A stretch of 64,000 nucleotides of DNA from RPQJ01 sp963762315 (GTDB lineage: Bacteria > Pseudomonadota > Gammaproteobacteria > Steroidobacterales > Steroidobacteraceae). The stretch covers positions 186,001-250,000 of the forward strand of contig CAVXKO010000004.1 of NCBI GenBank assembly GCA_963762315.1. The letters are read 5' to 3'. Made by a program: the position numbers and the translations under genes. Under the pieces are notes generated by a model. It saw only the letters and a program-made list of their open reading frames with translations, was not told the origin of the DNA and did no database searches. This document shows positions 57,530-64,000 of this stretch, piece after piece; within the stretch, counting starts at the first letter, position 1; every line of letters starts with the position of its first letter.

Positions 57530-58066
57530 TCAGTCCGGAGGCAGCCCCACGCCGTTCGGGAACAGCACGTCCTCGTAGCCGAGCTTGCGCAGGTCGCGGA
57601 TACGCATCGGGTAGAGGATGCCGTCGAGGTGATCGACCTCGTGCTGCACGACCCTCGCGTGAAAGCCCTCGACGGTGCGGTCGATCGGCAGTCCGCGCAG
57701 GTCGTAACCGCGGTACCGCAACCGGCGATGACGCGGCACGAGACCCCGCAGGCCCGGCACCGAGAGACAACCCTCCCAGTCTTCCTCCAACTCGTCGTCC
57801 AGGGGCGTCAGGACGGGATTCACGAGGAACGTGCGCGGCACCGCCTCGGCCTGCGGATAGCGGGGATTGCTGCTGACCTCGAAGATCACCACGCGCAACG
57901 ACACGCCGATCTGCGGCGCCGCGAGTCCGGCGCCGTTCAGCGCACGCATGGTGTCGAGCATGTCGTCGGCGAGGTCGTCGAGCTCGCGGGTGCCGAAGCG
58001 TCCGACGGGCGCGGCCACCTGCTGCAGGAGCGGGTGACCCATGCGCAGGACGGGACGAACGGCCAC
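57530..58066 (-). CDS. def: Peptide deformylase
   Basis: 178 residues. All three motifs are present: GAGLAAPQIG, EGCLSVPG (metal Cys) and QHEVDHLDGILYP (two metal His and catalytic Glu). It removes the formyl group from nascent proteins. The usual partner fmt is not adjacent, so this may be a second deformylase. It lies nine bases after the DUF1330 gene on the same strand. Confidence 0.96.
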   Translation of the reverse strand: MAVRPVLRMGHPLLQQVAAPVGRFGTRELDDLADDMLDTMRALNGAGLAAPQIGVSLRVVIFEVSSNPRYPQAEAVPRTFLVNPVLTPLDDELEEDWEGCLSVPGLRGLVPRHRRLRYRGYDLRGLPIDRTVEGFHARVVQHEVDHLDGILYPMRIRDLRKLGYEDVLFPNGVGLPPD

Positions 58067-58075
58067 GGCCTCGCC

Positions 58076-58402
58076 TCAGCCCGCCGCGCCCGGCAGGCCG
58101 TCGAGCAGCATCACGAAGAACGTGCCCTTGCCGGCGCGCAACGCCTTGGCCGCAGTGTATTCGGGCGAGTGCCAGAAGGCCTGCGCAGCAGCCCTGGACG
58201 GGAACCTGGCGACCACCACGCTGCGCATTTCCGGGTTGCCTTCGAGCACCTCCACCTGCGGCGCGGGGACCAGCGCGAGGTACTCTCCCCCGTACTTCCG
58301 GTAGATCGGCGGCAGGGCGGCGCTGTAGGCCTGGAAACCTTCCCGGTCGGTCACGGTGCCCTGCACGAGCAGGTAGGCGGGTCGGTCGCTGGTCGCGGTC
58401 AT
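58076..58402 (-). CDS. DUF1330 domain protein
   Basis: 108 residues of the dimeric alpha-beta barrel type: AYLLVQGTVTDREGFQAYSA, VEVLEGNPEMRSVVVARFPS, and AQAFWHSPEYTAAKALR are typical of DUF1330. Members are small ferredoxin-like folds of unknown function. Probably cotranscribed with the deformylase downstream. Confidence 0.9.
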   Translation of the reverse strand: MTATSDRPAYLLVQGTVTDREGFQAYSAALPPIYRKYGGEYLALVPAPQVEVLEGNPEMRSVVVARFPSRAAAQAFWHSPEYTAAKALRAGKGTFFVMLLDGLPGAAG

Positions 58403-58474
58403 GGCTCAAACTCCGGGGTGGCCTCGGCAGGAGCCAAGGTTAGACTATGCGCCTCGATTGGCAAGGAGCGGCCC

Positions 58475-58780
58475 GTGGATCACGGCTTGCGTTGCTGGAA
58501 GTGTGGCGTGTCGCTGGCCGACTACAGCCTGCCGCTGCGGCGCATCGAGGAGTGCCGTGCCTGCCGGGCGGAACTGCACGTCTGCCGCATGTGCGAGTTC
58601 TACGACACCAGCAAGGCCAAGCACTGCCGCGAGACCATCGCCGACGAGGTCAAGGACAAGACGGCCGCCAATTTCTGCGATTACTTCCGTCCCACGCCGA
58701 GCGCGTACCAGCCGCAGGCGGTGTCCGCTGCGGACCGTGCCCGGGCCGACCTCGAAGCCCTGTTCGGGAAGAAGCGCTAG
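58475..58780 (+). CDS. Small Cys-rich protein, probable zinc ribbon
   Basis: 101 residues from GTG 58475, seven bases after AAGGAG. Cys pairs CWKC, CRAC and CRMC within the first 45 residues, plus later single Cys (HCRET, FCDYF), suggest one or two zinc sites or an iron-sulfur cluster. I do not recognise a named family. The Asp/Ala-rich tail ends ADLEALFGKKR. It is divergent from the DUF1330 gene and 30 bases ahead of the M49-like peptidase gene. Confidence 0.78.
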   Translation: MDHGLRCWKCGVSLADYSLPLRRIEECRACRAELHVCRMCEFYDTSKAKHCRETIADEVKDKTAANFCDYFRPTPSAYQPQAVSAADRARADLEALFGKKR

Positions 58781-58810
58781 GCGTTCCGAGAATTCATCAG
58801 GAGTAGTGAT

Positions 58811-60436
58811 ATGCGTTTTTCCCATGCGTTGCTGGCCACCGTCGTGACGGCCGCGTTGACGGGCGCCGCCGGCGCGTCCGAGCCCGTCAAGACGGCTCCC
58901 GTGCGACCCGAGATCTACGCGCCCGTCACGCTGAGCGCCGACCTGTCCGGCCTCACGGACAAGGAACGCCGCATGCTCGCGCTGTTCATCGACGCGGGCG
59001 AGATCATGGACGACCTGTACTGGCGCCAGACCTACGGCGATCGCGACGCGTTGCTCAAGGGTATTTCCGATCCGCGGACACGCGACTTCGTGCAACTGAA
59101 CTACGGGCCGTGGGACCGTCTCGCCGACAATTCGCCGTTCGTCCCGGGCGTGGGTGCCAAGCCGCCCGGCGCGCGGTTCTATCCGCACGACATGACGCGC
59201 GAGGAATTCGACAAGGCCAACCTGCCCGATTCGCGCAGCGAGTACACGCTGCTGCGGCGTGATGCCAAGGGCGCGCTGCAGGTGGTGCCGTACCACGTCG
59301 AATATCGCGAGGCGTTGGCGAAGGCGGCCGCGAAGCTCGAGGAGGCTGCCGCGCTGGCGGAGGACGCAGGCCTGAAGAACTACCTCACGCTCCGCGCGCA
59401 GGCGCTGCTCACGGACGACTACCGCGCAAGCGACCGCGCCTGGCTGGACATGAAGTCGAACCGGATCGACATCGTCGTCGGGCCCATCGAGACCTATGAG
59501 GACGCGCTCTTCGGCTACAAGGCGGCGTACGAGTCTTACGCGCTCATCAAGGACATGGAGTGGAGCAAGCGCCTTTCGAGGTACGCCGCCATGCTGCCGG
59601 AACTGCAGCGCGGCCTGCCGGTTCCCGCGGCCTACAAGGCGGAGACGCCCGGCAGCGACTCGGACCTCAATGCGTATGACGCCGTCTACTACGCGGGCCA
59701 TTGCAACGTGGCCTCGAAGACCATCGCCATCAACCTGCCGAACGACGAGCAGGTTCAGCTCGAGAAGGGCACGCGCCGCCTGCAGCTCAAGAACGCGATG
59801 CGCGCCAAGTTCGACAAGATCATGCTGCCGATCGCCGACGAGCTGATCGTTCCCGAGCAGCGCAAGCACGTGACCTTCGACGCGTTCTTCGGCGACACGA
59901 TGTTCCACGAGGTGGCCCACGGCCTCGGCATCAAGAACACGATCGACGGCAAGGGCACGGTGCGCGAGGCGCTCAAGGACCAGGCGAGCTGGCTTGAGGA
60001 AGGCAAGGCCGACATCCTCGGCCTGTACATGATCACGAAGCTGCATGAGAAGGGCGAAGTCACCGGCTCGCTCGAGGACTACTACGTGACGTTCCTCACC
60101 GGCATCTTCCGCTCGGTCCGCTGGGGCGGCGCGGAGGCGCACGGGCAGGCGAACATGGTGCGGTTCAATTATTTCGCCGATCGTGGCGCGTTCACGCGCG
60201 ACGCGAACGGGCACTACCGCGTCGACATGGCGAAGATGCGCAGCGCGATGGACGAACTGTCGGCGCAGATCCTGAAGCTGCAGGGCGACGGAGACTATGC
60301 CGGCGTGGAGAAGTTCCTCAAGGACTACGGCGTGATCCGCCCGCAGCTCGGCGCCGACCTCGCGCGCCTCGGTCAGCGCAACATCCCGGTCGACGTGCGG
60401 TTCCAGCAGGGCAAGGACGTCCTGGGCCTCAAGTGA
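58811..60436 (+). CDS. Secreted M49-like (dipeptidyl-peptidase III family) peptidase
   Basis: 541 residues, ATG after GGAG, signal peptide MRFSHALLATVVTAALTGAAGA. The zinc region TMFHEVAHGLGIKNT (HEVAH) followed by SWLEEGKADILGLYMITKLH (Glu-x3-Ala-Asp) matches bacterial DPP III relatives, often mis-annotated as MutT/Nudix. It should cleave peptides in the periplasm. The HEXXH form with five residues differs from the HEXXGH of eukaryotic DPP III, as in other bacterial members. Pirin follows by 10 bases. Confidence 0.88.
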   Translation: MRFSHALLATVVTAALTGAAGASEPVKTAPVRPEIYAPVTLSADLSGLTDKERRMLALFIDAGEIMDDLYWRQTYGDRDALLKGISDPRTRDFVQLNYGPWDRLADNSPFVPGVGAKPPGARFYPHDMTREEFDKANLPDSRSEYTLLRRDAKGALQVVPYHVEYREALAKAAAKLEEAAALAEDAGLKNYLTLRAQALLTDDYRASDRAWLDMKSNRIDIVVGPIETYEDALFGYKAAYESYALIKDMEWSKRLSRYAAMLPELQRGLPVPAAYKAETPGSDSDLNAYDAVYYAGHCNVASKTIAINLPNDEQVQLEKGTRRLQLKNAMRAKFDKIMLPIADELIVPEQRKHVTFDAFFGDTMFHEVAHGLGIKNTIDGKGTVREALKDQASWLEEGKADILGLYMITKLHEKGEVTGSLEDYYVTFLTGIFRSVRWGGAEAHGQANMVRFNYFADRGAFTRDANGHYRVDMAKMRSAMDELSAQILKLQGDGDYAGVEKFLKDYGVIRPQLGADLARLGQRNIPVDVRFQQGKDVLGLK

Positions 60437-60446
60437 GGAGCGCCCA

Positions 60447-61322
60447 ATGACGTCGGTCCAGCGAGTGATCGAAGGACGGGCGCGCGATCTCGGCAACTTC
60501 GCCGTGCGGCGGGTGCTGCCTGCGGTCGGCATGCAGACGGTGGGCCCGTTCATCTTCTTCGATCACATGGGCCCGGCCGTGTTCCCGGTGGGCCATGGCG
60601 TCGACGTGCGGCCGCACCCGCACATCGGGCTTGCGACGGTCACGTACCTGTACGAAGGCGCGTTCATGCACCGCGACAGCCTCGGGTCGGCGCAGGTGAT
60701 CCGGGCGGGCGACGTGAACTGGATGGTGGCCGGGCGCGGCATCGTGCATTCCGAGCGCACACCGGCCGAACTGCGCGACTTCCACGGCGCGGCAAGGGCG
60801 CATGGCATCCAGACGTGGGTGGCTTTGCCCGTCGCGCACGAGGAGACGGAGCCATCGTTCGAACATCATCCCGCGGCCAGCCTGCCGAAGATCCGCAAGC
60901 CGGGCGTCCTGCTGCGGGTGATCGCCGGGGATGCCTGGGGCCGTGCGTCGCCGGTGCGGGTGTTTTCGAAGACACTGTACGTCGATGCGGCGCTGGAGCA
61001 GGGCGCCAGCGTCGACCTGCCCGACGAGCACGAGCAGCGCGCTGCGTACGTCGCCATCGGCCAGATCACGGTGGATGGCGCTGCGCACAAGCCGGGCCAG
61101 ATGATCGTGTTCGAGCCCGGGCGCAAGGTGCGGATCGAGGCGACCGCCACGTCGCGCATCATGCTGCTCGGCGGCGCCCCGATCGACGGGCAGCGAAGCA
61201 TCTGGTGGAACTTCGTGTCGAGCTCGCGCGAGCGCATCGAGCGCGCCAAGGCGGACTGGCGCGAGGAACGGTTCCCGCCCGTGCCCGACGATCCGGAGAG
61301 GATTCCCCTGCCCGAAGACTGA
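60447..61322 (+). CDS. Pirin family protein
   Basis: 291 residues of bicupin fold. GPFIFFDHMGPAVFPVG, DVRPHPHIGLATVTYLYEGA and GDVNWMVAGRGIVHSERTP give the metal-binding His and Glu of the N-terminal cupin; the C-terminal cupin ends LLGGAPIDGQRSIWWNFVSS. Pirins are iron proteins, some with quercetinase activity or a role in redox control. Close spacing suggests cotranscription with the M49-like gene. Confidence 0.94.
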   Translation: MTSVQRVIEGRARDLGNFAVRRVLPAVGMQTVGPFIFFDHMGPAVFPVGHGVDVRPHPHIGLATVTYLYEGAFMHRDSLGSAQVIRAGDVNWMVAGRGIVHSERTPAELRDFHGAARAHGIQTWVALPVAHEETEPSFEHHPAASLPKIRKPGVLLRVIAGDAWGRASPVRVFSKTLYVDAALEQGASVDLPDEHEQRAAYVAIGQITVDGAAHKPGQMIVFEPGRKVRIEATATSRIMLLGGAPIDGQRSIWWNFVSSSRERIERAKADWREERFPPVPDDPERIPLPED

Positions 61323-61331
61323 GCGCTCCGC

Positions 61332-62087
61332 TCAGGGCTGCACGCGCGTGCCGCAGCCGCGCAGTTCCTTGCCGCCCGCCGTCACCGTGAACTGGTGATC
61401 GAACGCTTCCCCGGACATGTCGTCCTGGCACGGCGTGCGCTTCACCGTCACCTTGATTTCGCCGGCGCTGTCCGTCGCCGTATAGACGAAGCCCGTCGCG
61501 TCGTCGCCGCTGACGAGGACGTCCGGATACTCGTGCCGCTCCTCGCCATAACCCGTGATCCAGGTGAGTGCGCTGCCCGGGCCGATCTCGAGCGTCCAGC
61601 CGGGTTCGTTGCCGAGGCCGCGGTAGAGCACGCCGCGGATCCGCGCGTCCTCGAGCAACGACTCGGCGCGCAGTTCGCTGCACTGGACGGGCGGATTGCC
61701 AGGCGTTTCGAGCCTGGCGGAGCCGCCCTTGGTCCATAAGGTCACCGTCCCATCGCTGTACTTGGCGCCCGAGGCGCTGATCACGCCGGTCAGCTTGTGC
61801 GTGCCGTCATGCAGGTCGATGGCGACGGCGTTCTCGCGCCACAGGTTGCGCATCTTCAGCTTCGTGCCGCCGCAGTCCCACACGTAGGCGCGCAACACGC
61901 CCGGAGGAGGCGCCTCGTCCTTTTCGGGAGCGACGGTGGGTGCCGGTACGCGTGCGCTCTTGGCCGCGGACGGCGCGGCCGCGGGCGTCGCCACGGGCGC
62001 GGGCACTTCCTTGCGCTGACATGCGGCCAGCATCACGGTAGCGACGGCGGTCGCGAGCATCCAGGACGTGTGGCGCGGGTCGTTCAC
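61332..62087 (-). CDS. Lipoprotein with MliC and COG3650-like domains
   Basis: 251 residues. Lipobox VATVMLAAC (lipidated Cys about 23), then a Pro/Ala linker. A MliC-like lysozyme-inhibitor domain (AYVWDCGGTKLKMRNLWREN, AKYSDGTVTLWTKGG) is followed by a domain similar to COG3650 (RGLGNEPGWTLEIGPGSALT). MliC proteins block host C-type lysozyme. The fusion of both domains in one lipoprotein is known in a few gammaproteobacteria and may broaden envelope defence. Convergent with pirin. Confidence 0.85.
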   Translation of the reverse strand: MNDPRHTSWMLATAVATVMLAACQRKEVPAPVATPAAAPSAAKSARVPAPTVAPEKDEAPPPGVLRAYVWDCGGTKLKMRNLWRENAVAIDLHDGTHKLTGVISASGAKYSDGTVTLWTKGGSARLETPGNPPVQCSELRAESLLEDARIRGVLYRGLGNEPGWTLEIGPGSALTWITGYGEERHEYPDVLVSGDDATGFVYTATDSAGEIKVTVKRTPCQDDMSGEAFDHQFTVTAGGKELRGCGTRVQP

Positions 62088-62245
62088 GGTTCAGTCCTCA
62101 ATGAACTCTGGAGAAGCGCACGATGGCGGTGCTGCTTTCGTCGTGCAGGGACAGCAATCCGTTCTCCGTCGTTGCCGAGTCCCGCGACCCGGGTCGTTCC
62201 GACGAACTGCAGCCGCGACTGCAGTATGCGCGGATTATCACATCA

Positions 62246-62390
62246 CCTCTCCCGCCTGCGGGAGAGGTTGCCCCGCGGGGCGGGCGGGTGTCTTACCTCT
62301 CCCGCCTGCGGGAGAGGTCGCGCAAAGCGCGGGTGAGGGTGTCTTACCTCTCCCGCTTGCGGGAGAGGTCGCGCAAAGCGCGGGTGAGGG
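62246..62390. repeat. Three palindromic REP-like units between the MliC and GFA genes
   Basis: Hairpins CCTCTCCCGC...GCGGGAGAGG at 62246-62267, 62296-62317 and 62347-62368. The last two belong to 51-base direct copies (from about 62288) that include GCGCAAAGCGC and GGGTGAGGG. They fill most of the 310-base gap 62088-62397. Same family as the repeats near 8.3 and 63.6 kb. Confidence 0.88.
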
Positions 62391-62397
62391 CGCCGCA

Positions 62398-62817
62398 TCA
62401 AGCCACAGGCGGCGGTTGTTTCGCCGTCTTCGGCAGGGCCTCGTCGATGCACGCCCACGACGGCGCCGAGTCCGTCCAGATCGTGTGCGACGGTTTCGCA
62501 ATCTCCGGATCGTCGAGCGTCCCGGCCCTCAGGATCAGCAGGTGCGGGCGCGCCTCGGACATGCTGGTGACCGGCGATCCACATTGCTCGCAAAACTGCC
62601 GGTGCATCCGGTTTCCGCTGTCGGCGGTCTTCACGTGTTCCCGCAGCGGCCCGGTGACGGTCACGGCCGAGGCCGGAAAGATCACGTTGACGGTCGCGCC
62701 GCCGGCGGCGAGGTACTGGCAGTCGCGACACCAGCAGACGCGGGTCGCGATCGGATCCGCTGCGACGGTGTAACGCACCGCTCGGCACAGGCATCCTCCA
62801 GTGATCGTCATGGGCAT
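62398..62817 (-). CDS. GFA family (glutathione-dependent formaldehyde-activating-like) protein
   Basis: 139 residues from ATG 62817, with GGAG upstream. The zinc pattern GGCLCRAVRY, VCWCRDCQYL and FCEQCGSPVTS is the CENP-V/GFA signature. Despite the name, most members have unknown substrates, and spontaneous glutathione-formaldehyde chemistry does not require it. Standing alone between repeats and a toxin-antitoxin pair. Confidence 0.9.
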   Translation of the reverse strand: MPMTITGGCLCRAVRYTVAADPIATRVCWCRDCQYLAAGGATVNVIFPASAVTVTGPLREHVKTADSGNRMHRQFCEQCGSPVTSMSEARPHLLILRAGTLDDPEIAKPSHTIWTDSAPSWACIDEALPKTAKQPPPVA

Positions 62818-62966
62818 GGTCTCCTCGATGTGTGGATGCAGGGCCCTGAGCACGGCTCCCGGACCCGGGTCGTGCGCGGGATTGTGCAACGAGGACGTTC
62901 CGGCCGGAACGTCAAGATGCATCTAACAATGCGCTTTCTGTACTGATGCCCAAGCGCATCTACAAA

Positions 62967-63281
62967 CTACGCCGCGCGGCGACCGGATCGAGGGATCAAG
63001 CGTGAAGGCTGTTCCACGAGGCGGCCGGTCACGAACTTGTAGAGCACGCTCGCGATGAGTGTCTGGTACGGGAGACCCTCCTCAGCGGCGCGCGCCTGAA
63101 TGTCCATCAGCACAGGGGTCGACAACCGTATGTTGACCCGACGGTCTTTCGAAACGGTGGCTTTCGCCGCATTGCGAAACTTGTTCAATTCGGTCCGGGA
63201 AGGCGCGACCGAGACGAACTCACCGGCCTCGTAGCGCCGCAGGACCTTCCGATCTTCCGACGTCTTCGTCCGTTTGCTCAT
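62967..63281 (-). CDS. Ribbon-helix-helix antitoxin-like protein (CopG/BrnA type)
   Basis: 104 residues from ATG 63281. RRVNIRLSTPVLMDIQARAA is a ribbon-helix-helix DNA-binding segment, and GLPYQTLIASVLYKFVTGRL is the second helix typical of CopG-like antitoxins. The N-terminal third, basic, likely wraps the toxin or DNA. Its start overlaps the upstream toxin gene by 62 bases, so the pair is one transcript with toxin first. Confidence 0.82.
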   Translation of the reverse strand: MSKRTKTSEDRKVLRRYEAGEFVSVAPSRTELNKFRNAAKATVSKDRRVNIRLSTPVLMDIQARAAEEGLPYQTLIASVLYKFVTGRLVEQPSRLIPRSGRRAA

Positions 63282-63561
63282 CGTGACCACCTCGCAGCAG
63301 ATATTCCCTCGTGGCCTTCCGGCTCGGGATGACGGTCTTCAGGAAGTATGCCTCCGCTTCGTCGACGAAAGGCACGAGATAGGCGTAACCGTTGCAGGCG
63401 ACAACCAGGATTCGCTGTTGCGGATACCGTGTGGGATTCGTGTGCTGCAGGACATCGAGCAGCCCGCCACCGTCGATCGCAAGGACGATTTCCTCGAAGG
63501 AAATCTGCCGTTCGGCCTTCAAGCGTTCGTTCTTGGCGTCATTCCAACGGAACTGCTTCAT
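63220..63561 (-). CDS. BrnT-like toxin
   Basis: 113 residues. FRWNDAKNERLKAERQISFE and the later VFVDEAEAYFLKTVIPSRKA fit the RelE-fold BrnT pattern (W-D..K...N...H..F.E, then I.SRKA...E). Such toxins are ribonucleases that inhibit translation. BrnT normally has the sequence NxxKHGIxF; here the His is replaced in KAERQISF. The C-terminal 20 residues lie in the overlap with the antitoxin gene. Confidence 0.82.
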   Translation of the reverse strand: MKQFRWNDAKNERLKAERQISFEEIVLAIDGGGLLDVLQHTNPTRYPQQRILVVACNGYAYLVPFVDEAEAYFLKTVIPSRKATREYLLRGGHDEQTDEDVGRSEGPAALRGR

Positions 63562-63646
63562 GGCAGTCTATGACAATGTGTGCCGTTTGTCATCAAATTG
63601 ACGGCGGATATGCCGCTCGGGAACCCTCACCCGGCCTGGCGGCCGA

Positions 63647-63722
63647 CCTCTCCCGCAAGCGGGAGAGGTAGAGACACCCTCACCCGGCCTGGCGGCGCGA
63701 CCTCTCCCGCAAGCGGGAGAGG
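63647..63722. repeat. Two REP-like palindromes
   Basis: Hairpins CCTCTCCCGCAAGCGGGAGAGG at 63647-63668 and 63701-63722, each preceded by CCTCACCCGGCCTGGCGGC. They belong to the same family as the tandem repeats at 8323-8571 and 62246-62390. They separate the toxin from the gene at the right edge. Confidence 0.88.
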
Positions 63723-63734
63723 TGGGGAGGTGAG

Positions 63735-64000
63735 TCAGCAACCCGCGGCGCGGACCGCTTCCTTGGCATCCCGCCAGCGCTGCCACAGGCGGCCTGCCTC
63801 GCGCGCCGGATAGCCCGCACGCATGCGATCGTCGATGGCCTCGACCGCGTTGCCGAGACGCTCGCACTTCTCGGCGGTCTCCTGCAGGGACTTGGCGAGC
63901 GCCTCGCGCTGCGCGGGCTTGGTCGAGGACTTCGGCCTCTCGGGTTCGGTCGAGGGTGGCCGCCCGCTTTGCGCCGGGGTGTACACCTCGAGGCTGCGCA
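63735..64000 (-). CDS. C-terminal part of a hypothetical protein, cut by window edge
   Basis: About 88 codons are visible; an open frame continues to base 64000 (reading RSLEVYTPAQSGRPP), so the true start lies outside. The tail is charged and helical with ALAKSLQETAEKCERLGNAV and WQRWRDAKEAVRAAGC. The VYTP-segment plus a charged helical tail resembles DUF4124 proteins, but the diagnostic N-terminal domain is not in the window, so this is only a suggestion. Confidence 0.6.
   Translation of the reverse strand, partial: RSLEVYTPAQSGRPPSTEPERPKSSTKPAQREALAKSLQETAEKCERLGNAVEAIDDRMRAGYPAREAGRLWQRWRDAKEAVRAAGC

Noticed and set aside
62246..63722. Possible CRISPR array from repeated 22-base hairpins
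   Set aside because: Spacers are themselves repeated or irregular, repeat counts are two or three per site, and no cas genes are present; the units match dispersed REP elements.

Overview
The window is high-GC DNA from a Gram-negative bacterium, most likely a gammaproteobacterium of the Xanthomonadales/Steroidobacterales/Nevskiales kind. Evidence: large TonB-dependent receptors with a 'QDAEIEQIVVTGSRI'-type N-terminus, an OmpA porin, a polyhydroxyalkanoate (PHA) regulator and phasin, GlgC/GlgA, an Lrp-ald pair, and dispersed palindromic repeats at 3' gene ends. I see no rRNA, tRNA, CRISPR array, phage or transposase. Placement below class level is inference.

Layout. 1-3.1 kb (minus): operon of a peptidase E-like amidotransferase, an esterase and an ATP-grasp protein that runs off the left edge. 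3.3-10.3 kb: secreted cyclophilin, FadD, enoyl-CoA hydratase plus SDR, a flavodoxin-like reductase, and ald divergent from an Lrp regulator. 10.7-25.5 kb: the most unusual part. Two TonB receptors flank seven genes that encode 2-oxoglutarate/Fe(II) hydroxylase domains (aspartyl/asparaginyl and prolyl type), sulfotransferase domains and TPR domains. 25.6-31.5 kb (minus): a two-lobed retropepsin-like protease, a nucleotidyltransferase/winged-helix pair resembling a toxin-antitoxin module, OmpA, DUF192, a lipoprotein, and a PadR regulator with its HAAS/sensor membrane partner. 31.7-38.9 kb: storage metabolism (glgC, glgA; phaR, phaP, a MaoC/PhaJ-like hydratase), an Ada-like methyltransferase and a cysteine synthase-like enzyme. 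39-46.8 kb: RND efflux adaptor and pump, then an mprF-acvB pair for aminoacyl-phosphatidylglycerol. 47-52.6 kb: an M32 carboxypeptidase homologue with altered zinc-site residues, ttcA, a dicarboxylate symporter, a repeat-rich gap and an APC permease. 52.7-56.3 kb: operon of a phosphatase/ADP-ribosylglycohydrolase fusion, a zinc metallopeptidase and an ATP-grasp ligase. 56.3-64 kb: GST, DksA-like protein, peptide deformylase, a Cys-rich mini-protein, an M49-like peptidase, pirin, a MliC lipoprotein, a GFA protein, a BrnT-like toxin/antitoxin pair and a partial gene.

Data quality. Many genes are interrupted by single extra bases, often in a short run of the same base and rarely with any other damage. 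They are dense from 17.1 to 25.5 kb and also hit the peptidase E-like gene, the first TonB receptor, glgC, glgA, phaP, the RND pump and mprF. I read most of them as sequence over-calls, not decay, and give reconstructed gene spans.

How genes may work together. The hydroxylase/sulfotransferase genes between the TonB receptors could form a post-translational modification pathway for a surface protein or an imported peptide. PhaR, a dyad overlapping the phaP promoter, phasin and the MaoC hydratase form a PHA granule/monomer supply unit. MprF and AcvB would make and remove aminoacyl-phosphatidylglycerol. Both ATP-grasp operons pair a ligase-fold protein with a hydrolase.
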